The translations under genes were made by a program, and so were the position numbers. Positions 41,827 through 50,960 of a stretch of 64,000 bases of DNA are shown one piece after another. The stretch lies in assembly GCF_016765635.1 (NCBI RefSeq), contig NZ_JAESVD010000011.1:1-64000 (forward strand). Direction: 5' to 3'. This stretch comes from Shewanella schlegeliana. GTDB taxonomy: Bacteria > Pseudomonadota > Gammaproteobacteria > Enterobacterales > Shewanellaceae. The stretch's first letter is position 1. Every line of letters starts with the position of its first letter. Below the pieces are notes generated by a model that ran no database searches, had not been told where the DNA came from, and was given only the letters and a program-made list of their open reading frames with translations.

Positions 41827-42354
41827 ATGTATCGAATAGGTGAGCTTGCACAACTGTGTGAAGTGAAGACCGATACCTTAAGGTTTTATGAAAAGCATGG
41901 CTTGTTGTCGCCATCGTCTCGTACCGATTCGGGTTATCGGATCTATACCGAGGCCGATGCTCAACGGTTGCGTTTTATTCTGCGCGCTAAGGCTGTGGGT
42001 TTTACTTTGGCGGAGATCACCGAACTGCTTTCTATTGAGCTAGATAGGTCTAACTGGGCCTGCGCCGATGTGAAGGGCTTAGTGGATGACAAACTTGCTA
42101 ATGTTGAAGCGAAAATAGCTGAGCTAAACCATTTTCAATTGTCACTGCAACGCTTATCTCAAGCCTGTTGTGGTGGCCCAGAAAGCGCAGAGCATTGTTC
42201 GATACTAGAAGCGTTAGAATCGAATACCGACAGCATCCGCTGTGAAAATGACAAGCATAGTCACGGCAAGCATGAATTCACTAAGACCTGCAGTGATAAA
42301 TTGACAACTAAATCGATAGCTAGATCGATAACGAAGAAAACACACGAGAAGTAG
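41827..42354 (+). CDS. zntR: ZntR-like MerR-family metal regulator
   Basis: This 175-aa MerR-family protein has a winged helix at residues 1-70 (YRIGELAQLCEVKTDTLRFYEKHGLL) and a long dimerisation helix, then the metal loop. C79, C114, C115 and C124 lie exactly at the E. coli ZntR ligand positions; the histidine before C124 is H123 rather than H119. It is about 34 residues longer than ZntR, with a C-terminal tail carrying C139, H144, H146, H149 and C155 that may bind further metal. The permease starts 2 bp downstream. Confidence 0.88.
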   Translation: MYRIGELAQLCEVKTDTLRFYEKHGLLSPSSRTDSGYRIYTEADAQRLRFILRAKAVGFTLAEITELLSIELDRSNWACADVKGLVDDKLANVEAKIAELNHFQLSLQRLSQACCGGPESAEHCSILEALESNTDSIRCENDKHSHGKHEFTKTCSDKLTTKSIARSITKKTHEK

Positions 42355-42356
42355 TT

Positions 42357-43685
42357 ATGTTATTAGAAAACTTTATTGAGCTGTTTCTAGAGTCCGCGCC
42401 TTGGTTGTTACTGGGCTTAGTATTAGCTGGCATGTTGAAGATGTTCGTGCCTATGGCGTGGATGCAAAAGCAACTAGGTGGCCACGGTTTTAAAACTACG
42501 GTAAAGGCTGCAGTACTCGGCGCGCCTCTACCTCTGTGCTCCTGTGGTGTTATTCCTGCTGCGGTTGGATTACGCCGGAGCGGTGCATCAAAAGCAGCGA
42601 CTACTTCATTTTTAGTGTCGACGCCTGAAACGGGCGTGGATTCCGTGACGGTATCATATGTACTGCTCGGCCCATTTATGGCCGTTGTCAGACCCATTGC
42701 GGCGGTGGTCAGTGCCATCGTAGCAGGCTTACTGGTTGGTCGTGATGACGATGATGGCAAGCCAGCAGTTAGCGAGCAAGCTAACTCTAAAGCTGAGCCA
42801 GTCGCTTCTTGTTGCAGTAGCAAAAAAGAAGAAAAGGTCGAGCGTAAAGCTGAAAAAGCGTCATGTTGCTCAAGCAAAAAGGCTGAAGTTAGCATGAAGC
42901 CGATGACTGACGCGAGTGTGATGGCGATGAAAGCACCTGAGGCGACAGCAAAGCCAGCACCTTCTTGTTGCTCAAGTAAAAAGACGCCTGCTGTTGAGGC
43001 CGTGGTTGCTGAAAAACCATCATGTTGCAGCAGTAAGAAGCCGGAGCAATCAGTGGCGAGTGAAAGCTGCTGTGAGTCCACTAGAGATGTGGCGACTGAA
43101 TTAAAAGGCACGTCGATTATTGGCCGCATCGGTAAAGGACTGCATTACGCCGCGACCGATCTTGTGCGTGATACTACCGTTTGGTTATTGATTGGTTTGT
43201 TCTTTGCCGCACTGGTACAGACTTACGTACCGGCTGATTTTATGGCGAAGTGGGGCGACGGCATTCTGGCTATGCTAGTGATGGTGTTGATTTCAGTGCC
43301 TATGTATATCTGTGCGACAGCTTCAACGCCTATCGCGGCCGGTCTGCTATTAGCTGGGGTATCTCCAGGTGCGGTATTAGTATTTATGTTGGCAGGTCCT
43401 GCAACCAATATTGCTACTTTAGGAGTGGTTACCAAAGAGCTAGGTAAACGTGCGTTATACGGTTATCTAGGCGGTGTATTAGGTGTCGCCTTAGTCTCTG
43501 GCGTATTAGTTAACTACTTAGTCGATACCTTTGGTTTTGTGGTGATGCCACAAATTGGTGAGCAGCATGAGCTATTACCTGCCAGTATCGTCTACACCTC
43601 AGGCGTGGTGCTAGCTGTACTGATGGCTAAAGTCTTTTTGGATAAGCTTCCTAAAAACTGGTGGCGCCGAGATTGCTGTTCATAA
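42357..43685 (+). CDS. SO_0444-type metal efflux permease with Cys-pair loop
   Basis: This is a 442-aa permease of the DUF318/ArsP (YraQ) family. Two membrane bundles (about 10-128 and 270-430) contain the conserved PLPLCSCGVIPAA (C61, C63). Between them is a hydrophilic loop of about 140 residues with four CCSSKK motifs (pairs at 152, 170, 204, 223), a fifth CC at 238 and a sixth near the C-terminus. The pairs probably capture soft metal or metalloid ions for export. It is in an operon with a ZntR-like gene. I recall a similar MerR-permease pair at SO_0443-SO_0444 in S. oneidensis; exact substrate here is inference (As, Zn, Cd or Cu). Confidence 0.82.
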   Translation: MLLENFIELFLESAPWLLLGLVLAGMLKMFVPMAWMQKQLGGHGFKTTVKAAVLGAPLPLCSCGVIPAAVGLRRSGASKAATTSFLVSTPETGVDSVTVSYVLLGPFMAVVRPIAAVVSAIVAGLLVGRDDDDGKPAVSEQANSKAEPVASCCSSKKEEKVERKAEKASCCSSKKAEVSMKPMTDASVMAMKAPEATAKPAPSCCSSKKTPAVEAVVAEKPSCCSSKKPEQSVASESCCESTRDVATELKGTSIIGRIGKGLHYAATDLVRDTTVWLLIGLFFAALVQTYVPADFMAKWGDGILAMLVMVLISVPMYICATASTPIAAGLLLAGVSPGAVLVFMLAGPATNIATLGVVTKELGKRALYGYLGGVLGVALVSGVLVNYLVDTFGFVVMPQIGEQHELLPASIVYTSGVVLAVLMAKVFLDKLPKNWWRRDCCS

Positions 43686-43691
43686 GTAGAA

Positions 43692-43705
43692 TTATACTGA
43701 TTGGT
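43692..43705. repeat. solo copy of the MITE terminal repeat
   Basis: TTATACTGATTGGT is identical to the right end of the 276-bp element at 9541-9816. No partner end lies nearby, so it may be a relic or an incidental match. Confidence 0.45.
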
Positions 43706-43740
43706 ATTAAACAACCTTTGCAGGGAATTGTTTGGTAAGT

Positions 43741-43772
43741 AAAAAGGCACTCATTTGAGTGCCTTTTTGTTT
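43741..43772 (+). terminator. terminator of the metal efflux operon
   Basis: AAAAAGGCACTCA pairs with TGAGTGCCTTTTT across a short loop. The hairpin is almost identical to the one at 57136-57166. Confidence 0.9.
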
Positions 43773-43859
43773 TTGGGCTAATATGTGATGAGTGCTCGTG
43801 ATGAGCCTAACTGACTGCAGCCAGCTATATAGTCAATCAAGCCAACAAAAGGACATGTT

Positions 43860-44528
43860 ATGAAAAAACGCTTAGTTAGCCTGTTTCTCGCCTTCGTGAT
43901 GGTAGCTTGCTCAGAACCATCCAACCTAGATGCTGACGGTAACCTTGTTGAAGGTTTTGTTGAAGGCGTGCACTACCGCACATTAGCGGCACCAATTCCA
44001 GCTAATAGCGATAATATTTCAGTAACTGAGTTTTTCTGGTACGGCTGTCCCCACTGTGAACTGTTTGAAAAGCCGCTTCATGGCGGGATAAGCACCATGG
44101 GGGATGATGTCAGCCTAGTGCAATCGCCGGCGGTGTGGAATGAGGCCATGAAGTTACATGCCAAGGTGTTCTTTATTGTGCAGCAGATGCCGGGTAAACA
44201 ACAAATCCATAGCGCTTTATTTCGAGAGATAATGGACTTACGCGAGGTTACCGAACTCAAACAGCAACAAGCTTTACTCGCTGACTTCTTAAGCGGTTAT
44301 GGATTAACCCAGCAGGAGTTTAACGAGAAGCTCAATTCTGCTGATATCAACTCTAAGCTTGAACAGGCGATGCAGCTTATGTCATCGGCAGAGATCCAAG
44401 GCACGCCAACTATCTTAGTTAATGGCCGTTATGTCGTATTGAATGAATCGGCAAGTTCAGCTGAGCAGGTGATGGAAATCGCCAGTTACTTAGTTGAATT
44501 GGAAAGAGCTAAGTTTGCTAACCCTTAA
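43860..44528 (+). CDS. DsbA-family thiol-disulfide lipoprotein
   Basis: This is a 222-aa protein. A signal peptide ends in the lipobox VMVAC (Cys17). The thioredoxin fold contains the redox site WYGCPHCELF and the cis-proline loop GTPTILVNGRYVV. The CPHC motif is that of DsbA oxidases, but the acidic spacer and lipid anchor distinguish it from standard periplasmic DsbA. It is probably a membrane-anchored oxidase in the periplasm. It lies upstream of the formate dehydrogenase genes without an obvious operon link; partners are unknown. Confidence 0.85.
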   Translation: MKKRLVSLFLAFVMVACSEPSNLDADGNLVEGFVEGVHYRTLAAPIPANSDNISVTEFFWYGCPHCELFEKPLHGGISTMGDDVSLVQSPAVWNEAMKLHAKVFFIVQQMPGKQQIHSALFREIMDLREVTELKQQQALLADFLSGYGLTQQEFNEKLNSADINSKLEQAMQLMSSAEIQGTPTILVNGRYVVLNESASSAEQVMEIASYLVELERAKFANP

Positions 44529-45263
44529 TGCTGGCTGACCGTTAATTCAGGCCAGGATCTAGAGTCATAAATGAATCCGCTGTGGTTGAAAACTCACCGT
44601 CATTCAAGTTGAAAAATGCAGAAATAGCATGATTAGCTGATGAGTGGTTCAAATTTATCCAACGGCAAATCATTCTATTTTTAGGCCTGATAGAACATTG
44701 TGTTCATCATGCTGTGATTTTAGGTGTGCCATATTGTCTAAGCTTGACCTGTTAGCTATTAGCATCAGGGTGGGTTGGGTCTGTTATTAAAGAGCTGTTA
44801 TCGCGCAACCAGCCTAATTATCTTTTGCTATACCTGCTCTCATGCCCCTTTCTGTAGGTCTATATCAGTTTCTCCTTAAATCTATTTAACATCTAATTTG
44901 CATTACTGTTTGGATATATTGTCCTGATTGCGTGCGTCAATATGTCTCTATTGATCTTTTTGTGATTATTTGGCGTTTAATTCTGTATGTGGTGGCTTCT
45001 TTTGCTTCTTGCGGTTTAACTCGCTTTAAACTCGGTATTTATTGGTGTTTTATTTTGTTGTGATTTTAGTGTGATCTCTGTCTTGTGTTATAAATTGTTC
45101 GTATAGCCGACTTTGAGGATAATCACTTCGCGTTAATTAGCCTTTGTTTAGCTTGTGGGTAGTCGCATAAGTTGGACTAAAAGTGGATTAACCAAAAAAC
45201 AAAACTACATGCCGAGATGAGTTAATCGGTCAGAGTAGAAAATACTAATTGTGTGAGGGTTAT
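44529..45263. other. 735-bp gap upstream of formate dehydrogenase
   Basis: No gene is present. It should hold the promoter and regulatory sites for the fdh operon. I find no perfect FNR or CRP dyad; TTGAT-N4 half-sites occur near 44950 without a good second half. The sequence is AT-rich close to the operon. Confidence 0.4.
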
Positions 45264-48200
45264 ATGGACAGACGACAGTTTTTTAAACTGTGTGCCTGCG
45301 GAGCGACCACATCGGCAATATCAGCGCTGGGACTAATGCCCGGCACTGCGATGGCCGCGCCTCGTGAGTACAAGTTGTTGAGAGCAAAAGAGACCCGCAA
45401 TAACTGCTGTTATTGCTCAGTGGGTTGTGGCTTGTTGATGTACAGCAATGGCAGTAACGGCAAAAATGCCGAACAAGCAATTTTCCACATTGAAGGCGAC
45501 GCTGACCATCCGGTTAACCGCGGCGCATTATGCCCTAAAGGTGCAGGATTGGTGGACTATGTTAATAGCCCTAATCGTAACCATTTCCCAGAAGTGCGTG
45601 AACCTGGCTCTAACGAGTGGAAACGCATCAGTTGGAATGAGGCATTTAGCCGTATCGCCCGTCTAATGAAAGACGACCGCGATGAAAACCTAATTGAAAA
45701 GAACAGTGACGGTACCACAGTAAACCGTTGGTTGAGCACAGGCATGATGACCTCGTCTGCACAGCCAAACGAAGGTGGTTTTATCACTCATAAGTTTGCT
45801 CGTTCTCTTGGCCTAGTGGCCATCGACACTATTGCGCGTAACTGACACTCCCCAACGGTAGCAAGTCTTGCTCCAACATTTGGGCGCGGTGCCATGACCA
45901 ACCACTGGATCGATATTAAGAACGCAAATGTCGTGGTGATCATGGGCGGTAATGCCGCCGAAGCACATCCTGTCGGTTTCGGCTGGGTTACAGAAGCAAT
46001 GGAACACAATAACGCTAAATTAGTCGTTGTTGATCCACGTTTTAACCGCAGTGCAGCATTAGCTGACTGTTATGCTCCACTTCGTAGTGGTACTGATATC
46101 GCATTCCTTTTAGGTCTATGTCGATACCTCATTGAGACTAAACAAGTTAACTACGACTATGTCAAAGCGTATACCAACGCGAGTTACATAGTGCGCGATG
46201 ATTTCGAATTCAATGAAGGTCTATTTAGTGGTTTTGATGATAAGAGCCGCACCTACGACAAAGAAACTTGGTACTACGAGTTAGATGAAGATGGCTACGC
46301 TAAAGTCGATGACACTTATGAGCATCCGCGTTGTGTATGGAACTTATTAAAGAATCATGTCGATCGCTATGATTTCAAGACGGTCAGTGACATTACTGGT
46401 ACGCCCGTTGAAGATTATGAGAAAGTTTGTGCGCTTATTGGTAGCACTCACGTTCATAATAAAGCGGCGACATTCTTGTACGCACTAGGATGGACTCACC
46501 ATACCAAAGGCGCGCAGAACATCCGTTCTATGGCATTAGTGCAGTTACTGCTAGGTAATATCGGTGTCTTAGGCGGTGGTGTAAACGCACTTCGTGGTCA
46601 TTCAAACGTACAGGGCGCAACCGACATGGGACTGCTATGTCAGAACCTGCCGGGCTATTTGAAACTGCCAAATGATAACGATACAGACTTAGCCACATAC
46701 CTTGGTAACTATACGCCTAAAGCGTTACGTCCAGGCCAAACTAACTATTGGTCTAACTATCCTAAGTTCTTTATCTCACAGATGAAGAGTTTCTGGGGCG
46801 AGAATGCAACTGCGGCTAATAACTTCGGTTATGACTGGTTACCTAAGTGGGACTTGCAGTACGACTATACAAAACATATCGACATGATGTACCACGGTCA
46901 GGTTAACGGCTACTTTGTGCAAGGGGTTAACGCGATTAACTCTATGCCGAACCGTAATAAGACTTTGGCTGCATTGTGCAAGCTTAAGTACTTAGTGGTG
47001 ATGGATCCGTTAGCGACTGAAACTTCGGTATTCTGGAAAAAAGCTGGCGAGTATAACAATGTTGACCCAAGCGATATTCAGACTCAAGTGTTCCGTTTAC
47101 CCACTACGCTATTTGCCGAAGAAGAAGGCTGTATCGTTAACTCGGGTCGCTGGATGCAGTGGCATTGGAAGGGCGCGAACCCACCGGGTGAATCTAAGCC
47201 AGATGCTGAGATCCTATCGGGGATCATGATGCAGCTGCGTGAGCTTTATAAAGCCGAAGGTGGGGTATTACCTGAGCCGATTGATGCAGTGAAATGGGAT
47301 TACCATAATCCACACACTCCACATGGCGAAGAAGTGGCAAAAGAGCTTAACGGTATCGATCTTAAAACAGGTAAGCAGCTAGATAGCTTTAGCCAGTTAA
47401 AAGATGATGGTAGTACTTCATGTGGTTGCTGGATCTACTCGGGTAGTTGGACGGAGCAGGGCAATATGATGGCCCGCCGTGATAACTCTGATACCTCAGG
47501 TAAGGGTATTACACCGGGTTGGGCATTCTCTTGGCCAGCAAACCGTCGCGTACTTTATAACCGTGCATCTTGTGATGTTAACGGTAAGCCATGGGATCCA
47601 AGTCGCGTCATCGTTGAATGGACAAACGGTAAGTGGCATGGCATCGATGTGGGTGACTTCAATATGAAGTTATCGCCAAAAGAGTCGGCGCATCCGTTCA
47701 TCATGCAGCCTGAGGGTGTGGGCCGTTTCTTCGCGCTAAAAATGTTAGCTGAAGGACCATTCCCTGAGCATTACGAGCCAATGGAGACGCCTATCGGCAC
47801 CAACCCATTGCACCCGAATGTGATCAGTAACCCTGCGGTTCGCATGCTACCTGGCGTGGCCGAAACGCTTGGTTCACATAAGGAGTTCCCTTATGTGTGT
47901 ACCACTTACTCATTAACAGAGCATTTTAACTTCTGGACGATTCACTGTCGTTTAGCGGCCATCTCTATGCCTGAAACCTTTGTTGAGCTGGATGAGATTC
48001 TGGCAGCAGAGAAGGGTATTAATAATGGTGATTGGGTCAAGGTTAGCTCTAAGCGCGGTAGCTTATTAACTAAGGCTTTAGTGACTAAGCGTCTACAACC
48101 ACTCAAGGTGAACGGACAGATGGTGCATACGGTTGGCTTGCCACGTCATGGTGGCTATAACGGTCTAACTCGTAGAAGTTCTAGCTGTAACGTACTGACC

Positions 48201-48281
48201 ACTGAAGTGGGTGATGCTAATACTCAAGCACCTGAATATAAAGCGTTCCTAGTGGATATTACTAAGGCTGAGGGAGTGTAA
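45264..48281 (+). CDS. fdnG: formate dehydrogenase-N catalytic subunit, selenoprotein
   Basis: This is one 1005-residue protein interrupted by an in-frame TGA at 45843-45845 that encodes selenocysteine 194. The ATG at 45264 was chosen because GAGGG stands before it; the twin-arginine signal DRRQFFK follows. Cysteines in CYCSVGCG plus GALCPKG bind a 4Fe-4S cluster. The context RN-Sec-HSPTVASL and the molybdopterin domains match E. coli FdnG (1015 aa, Sec196). It oxidises formate to CO2 in the periplasm with a Mo/W-bis-MGD cofactor and passes electrons to FdhB and FdhC. Simple ORF callers will split it. Confidence 0.96.
45843..45884 (+). promoter_or_regulatory. bacterial SECIS element
   Basis: Immediately after the TGA, CCCAA (45851-45855) pairs with TTGGG (45880-45884). 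The upper stem is GG and AGCA with TGCT and CC, with a bulged U (45859) and the apical loop AGTCT (45864-45868). This is the SelB-binding hairpin seen in E. coli fdnG/fdhF. It directs Sec insertion. Confidence 0.93.
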
Positions 48282-48283
48282 TC

Positions 48284-49186
48284 ATGTCTGCTCAAGATAT
48301 TATTTTAAGCTCTGGTACATCAGAGCTCACCCCTGCCGCGCAGGTACGTCGTAAGTTAAGCAAGGTGGCCAAGTTATTTGATGCCACTAAGTGTAGCGGT
48401 TGTAAAGCTTGTCAGGTTTCCTGTTCTGAATGGAATGACCTCAGAGCGCCAGTTGGCAGCTTCCAAGGTAGTTACCAAAACCCAATGGATTTGTCTTCTG
48501 AGTGCTGGACGCTAATGAAGTACAACGAAATTGAGCAGGACAACAAGTTACGCTGGAACTTTACTCATAGTGCCTGCATGCATTGTGCTGATCCAGCCTG
48601 CTTAACAGCTTGCTCGACTAAAGGAGCCATTGTTCAGCGTGCTAACGGCGTTGTCGATTTTGAATCTGATAAATGTACGGGTTGTGGTTACTGTGTATCG
48701 GCTTGTCCGTTCAATGTACCAAGACTCGATCCAATCGATCAAAAAGCCTACAAGTGCAGCATGTGCTCAGACCGCCTACAAGTTGGTCAAGAGCCTGCAT
48801 GTGTGAAGTCTTGTGTTACTGGGGCGCTTAAATACGGTACTCGTGAAGATATGTTGTTTATTGCAGACCTTCGAATTAAAGAACTGCATAAACAAGGCTT
48901 CACTAAAGCGGGTCTGTACAGTCCTGAGGGCGTGGGTGGCACTGGCATGATGATGATCCTGCATGATGTTAGCCAGCCTGAAAACTATGGCTTACCAGCC
49001 GATCCGAAAACGAGTGTGCCAGTGAAACTGTGGCAAGACGTGGTTAAGCCATTGGGTACAGCGGGTATTCTCGCAACCGTGGCGGTGGCCTGTCTACACC
49101 GCATCACAGTGGGCCGTAACATCGTTGAAGAAGATGAGCCTGCAGCGTTTGATCACACTCACTCAGATAAGTCAGATAAGGAGTAA
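48284..49186 (+). CDS. fdnH: formate dehydrogenase iron-sulfur subunit
   Basis: This 300-aa protein has four clusters of cysteines for 4Fe-4S centres (CSGCKACQVSC, CMHCADPACLTAC, CTGCGYCVSAC, CSMC...CVKSC) and one C-terminal membrane helix (GTAGILATVAVACLHRI). It relays electrons from FdnG to the cytochrome subunit and anchors the complex in the membrane. It begins 2 bp after fdnG. The relation to E. coli FdnH/FdoH (294-300 aa) is clear. Confidence 0.95.
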   Translation: MSAQDIILSSGTSELTPAAQVRRKLSKVAKLFDATKCSGCKACQVSCSEWNDLRAPVGSFQGSYQNPMDLSSECWTLMKYNEIEQDNKLRWNFTHSACMHCADPACLTACSTKGAIVQRANGVVDFESDKCTGCGYCVSACPFNVPRLDPIDQKAYKCSMCSDRLQVGQEPACVKSCVTGALKYGTREDMLFIADLRIKELHKQGFTKAGLYSPEGVGGTGMMMILHDVSQPENYGLPADPKTSVPVKLWQDVVKPLGTAGILATVAVACLHRITVGRNIVEEDEPAAFDHTHSDKSDKE

Positions 49187-49191
49187 CACTC

Positions 49192-49836
49192 ATGCATAAG
49201 CAGAATATGATTTTGCGTCATAAGTTGTTCGACCGCATCTGTCACTGGTTTGTGGTTGCAGCAGGTTTGGTGACATTCCTAACAGGCTTTGCATTCTTCT
49301 TCCCATCATTTCAATGGTTGGGGTCGATTGCAGGTACGCCACAGATGGCGCGCTTTGTTCATCCGATTGCCGGTTTGCTGATGTGCTTACCGTTAATGTT
49401 GATGCTGGTGCGTTATTACCACCATAACAAGTGGGAAAAGAATGATCTGACATGGATGTTAGCGATTAAGGATGTGATGTTCGAAAACGAGGACAAAATC
49501 CCCGCAATCGGCCATTACAACCCAGGTCAAAAAGTGCTGTTCCGCACCTTCGTGGTGACCTCAATCGGCTTGACGATTACTGGTTTCATGATGTGGCAGC
49601 CCTATTTTGCCCCACACTTCGCGGCAATCACTATCCAGTGGGCCATTTTGATACACGCAATCTGTGCAGTGATCATGTTGATCTTTGTGATTGTGCACTT
49701 CTGGATGGCAACGTGGGTGGAAGGATCGGTTGCTGGCATGTTGTACGGCTATGTGTCGCGGGCTTGGTGCAAGAAGCATCACCCTAACATGCTAAACGAT
49801 CCTGAATTAAAGACTAATAAGCAGGAAAAACACTAA
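49192..49836 (+). CDS. fdnI: formate dehydrogenase cytochrome b556 subunit
   Basis: This 214-aa membrane protein has four hydrophobic helices. Histidines in DRICHWFVVAAG, FVHPIAGLLM and later HAICAVIMLIFVIVHFW are positioned to bind two b hemes. It passes electrons to menaquinone at the cytoplasmic side. Gene order fdnG-fdnH-fdnI with minimal spacing (5 bp) and fdhE following 2 bp downstream is the same as the E. coli fdoGHI-fdhE operon. Confidence 0.95.
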   Translation: MHKQNMILRHKLFDRICHWFVVAAGLVTFLTGFAFFFPSFQWLGSIAGTPQMARFVHPIAGLLMCLPLMLMLVRYYHHNKWEKNDLTWMLAIKDVMFENEDKIPAIGHYNPGQKVLFRTFVVTSIGLTITGFMMWQPYFAPHFAAITIQWAILIHAICAVIMLIFVIVHFWMATWVEGSVAGMLYGYVSRAWCKKHHPNMLNDPELKTNKQEKH

Positions 49837-49838
49837 TT

Positions 49839-50807
49839 ATGAGCACAGCAATACTCGACGCTGAAAAGATCCCTAGCCAGTCATTGGATATTAAGACCGT
49901 GATCCCAGCGGATCCAAAAGCCGTTTATCAATTTAGAGCGCAGCGACTCGCTGCTCTAGCCGAGGAGTCTGGATTAGCAGAGTACTTCGGCTTACTCGAG
50001 CAGTTAGTGATTGCTCAACAAAAGGTAGCGGCACTGTATGGTGAGGCGGCAAGGAGCTGCTTTGGCCCTCAGCCAAAGTTAGATCTAAGCCAAAGTCAGC
50101 CGATGGCACAGCAGCACTTTGAGTGGGGCAACTATTGGCAGTCGGTATTGCTTGAGCTAATTAGTGAGTTAATGCCAAAAGTCAGTACTGACTTGCATGT
50201 GGTGCTAAAGGAGTTAGCTAAAGCTGAAGCCGATGTGTTGCAAGGTTACGCCAAGTCCATGCTTAGCGGACGTATTGCCGAAGTCCCTGCGCAGTACAGT
50301 CTATTTGTCTGGGCGGCGTTGTCGGTGTACTGGTCACATTGGGCTGTTGATGTTGCTCAGGGTTTAGCTGACGCGGCACAGGCCCACAAACGATTATGTC
50401 CCGTTTGTGGTAGCCACCCTGTGGGTAGCGTGATCAAGGAAGAGCCACGTACAGGGTTGCGCTATCTGCATTGCAGCTTGTGTGAAACCGAGTGGCATGA
50501 AGTGCGCGCCGAGTGCACCTCATGTGGCGAAAGCAAGGGCGTGTTCCTGTGGGCTGAAACCGAAACCAATGCCGCTATTCGTGTTGAAAGCTGCAATACC
50601 TGTATGGGGTACACCAAGATGTTCTTTACCGACATCAACCCTAGGCTTGAGGTTGCAGCAGATGACTTAGCGACTCTGGTAATGGATAGCTATTTGGTTG
50701 AGCAGGGATACAGTGCAACCACGGTTAACCCTCTGCTACTAGCTCATGAGCAGGAGCCTCAGCTAGAGAGTGATGTGGTTCAGCCTAAAGTTGGTGATAT
50801 TCACTAA
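49839..50807 (+). CDS. fdhE: formate dehydrogenase accessory protein FdhE
   Basis: This 322-aa protein has four CxxC pairs in its C-terminal half (CPVCGS, CSLCET, CTSCGE, CNTCMG), the rubredoxin-like iron sites of FdhE. It is a cytoplasmic factor that interacts with the FDH catalytic subunit during maturation before Tat export. It is the last gene of the fdn operon and is followed by a terminator. It is slightly longer than E. coli FdhE (309 aa). Confidence 0.94.
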   Translation: MSTAILDAEKIPSQSLDIKTVIPADPKAVYQFRAQRLAALAEESGLAEYFGLLEQLVIAQQKVAALYGEAARSCFGPQPKLDLSQSQPMAQQHFEWGNYWQSVLLELISELMPKVSTDLHVVLKELAKAEADVLQGYAKSMLSGRIAEVPAQYSLFVWAALSVYWSHWAVDVAQGLADAAQAHKRLCPVCGSHPVGSVIKEEPRTGLRYLHCSLCETEWHEVRAECTSCGESKGVFLWAETETNAAIRVESCNTCMGYTKMFFTDINPRLEVAADDLATLVMDSYLVEQGYSATTVNPLLLAHEQEPQLESDVVQPKVGDIH

Positions 50808-50865
50808 CCAGCTTATATGAACAGGCAGTAAGCAGCCTGTAAGTGAAGCTGTAAGCAAGTCAATC

Positions 50866-50895
50866 AAGAGCCGCATTACGGTGCGGCTCTTTTAT
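50866..50895 (+). terminator. fdn operon terminator
   Basis: AAGAGCCGCA pairs with TGCGGCTCTT across a six-base loop and is followed by TTTATT. It separates the fdn operon from selAB. Confidence 0.88.
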
Positions 50896-50960
50896 TGAAC
50901 TAACTTAATTAACTCGCGCAGTTAACTCATTTTTATAAACAAACAATCAGACGAAGACCT

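Noticed and set aside
42320-43129. 269-codon minus-strand frame rich in Ser/Leu
   Set aside because: It is the antisense shadow of the permease; the repeated codons of the CCSSKK loop keep it open.
44940-44965. possible FNR site before fdnG
   Set aside because: Only one half-site is good; the second half does not match.
45249-45845. FDH as a truncated 198-aa gene followed by a separate gene starting at 45894
   Set aside because: The two parts are in one frame, joined by a TGA in the selenocysteine context with a SECIS hairpin, and selA/selB/selC are adjacent.
49190-49453. 87-codon antisense frame over the FDH cytochrome subunit gene
   Set aside because: Shadow of a clear conserved membrane protein on the other strand.
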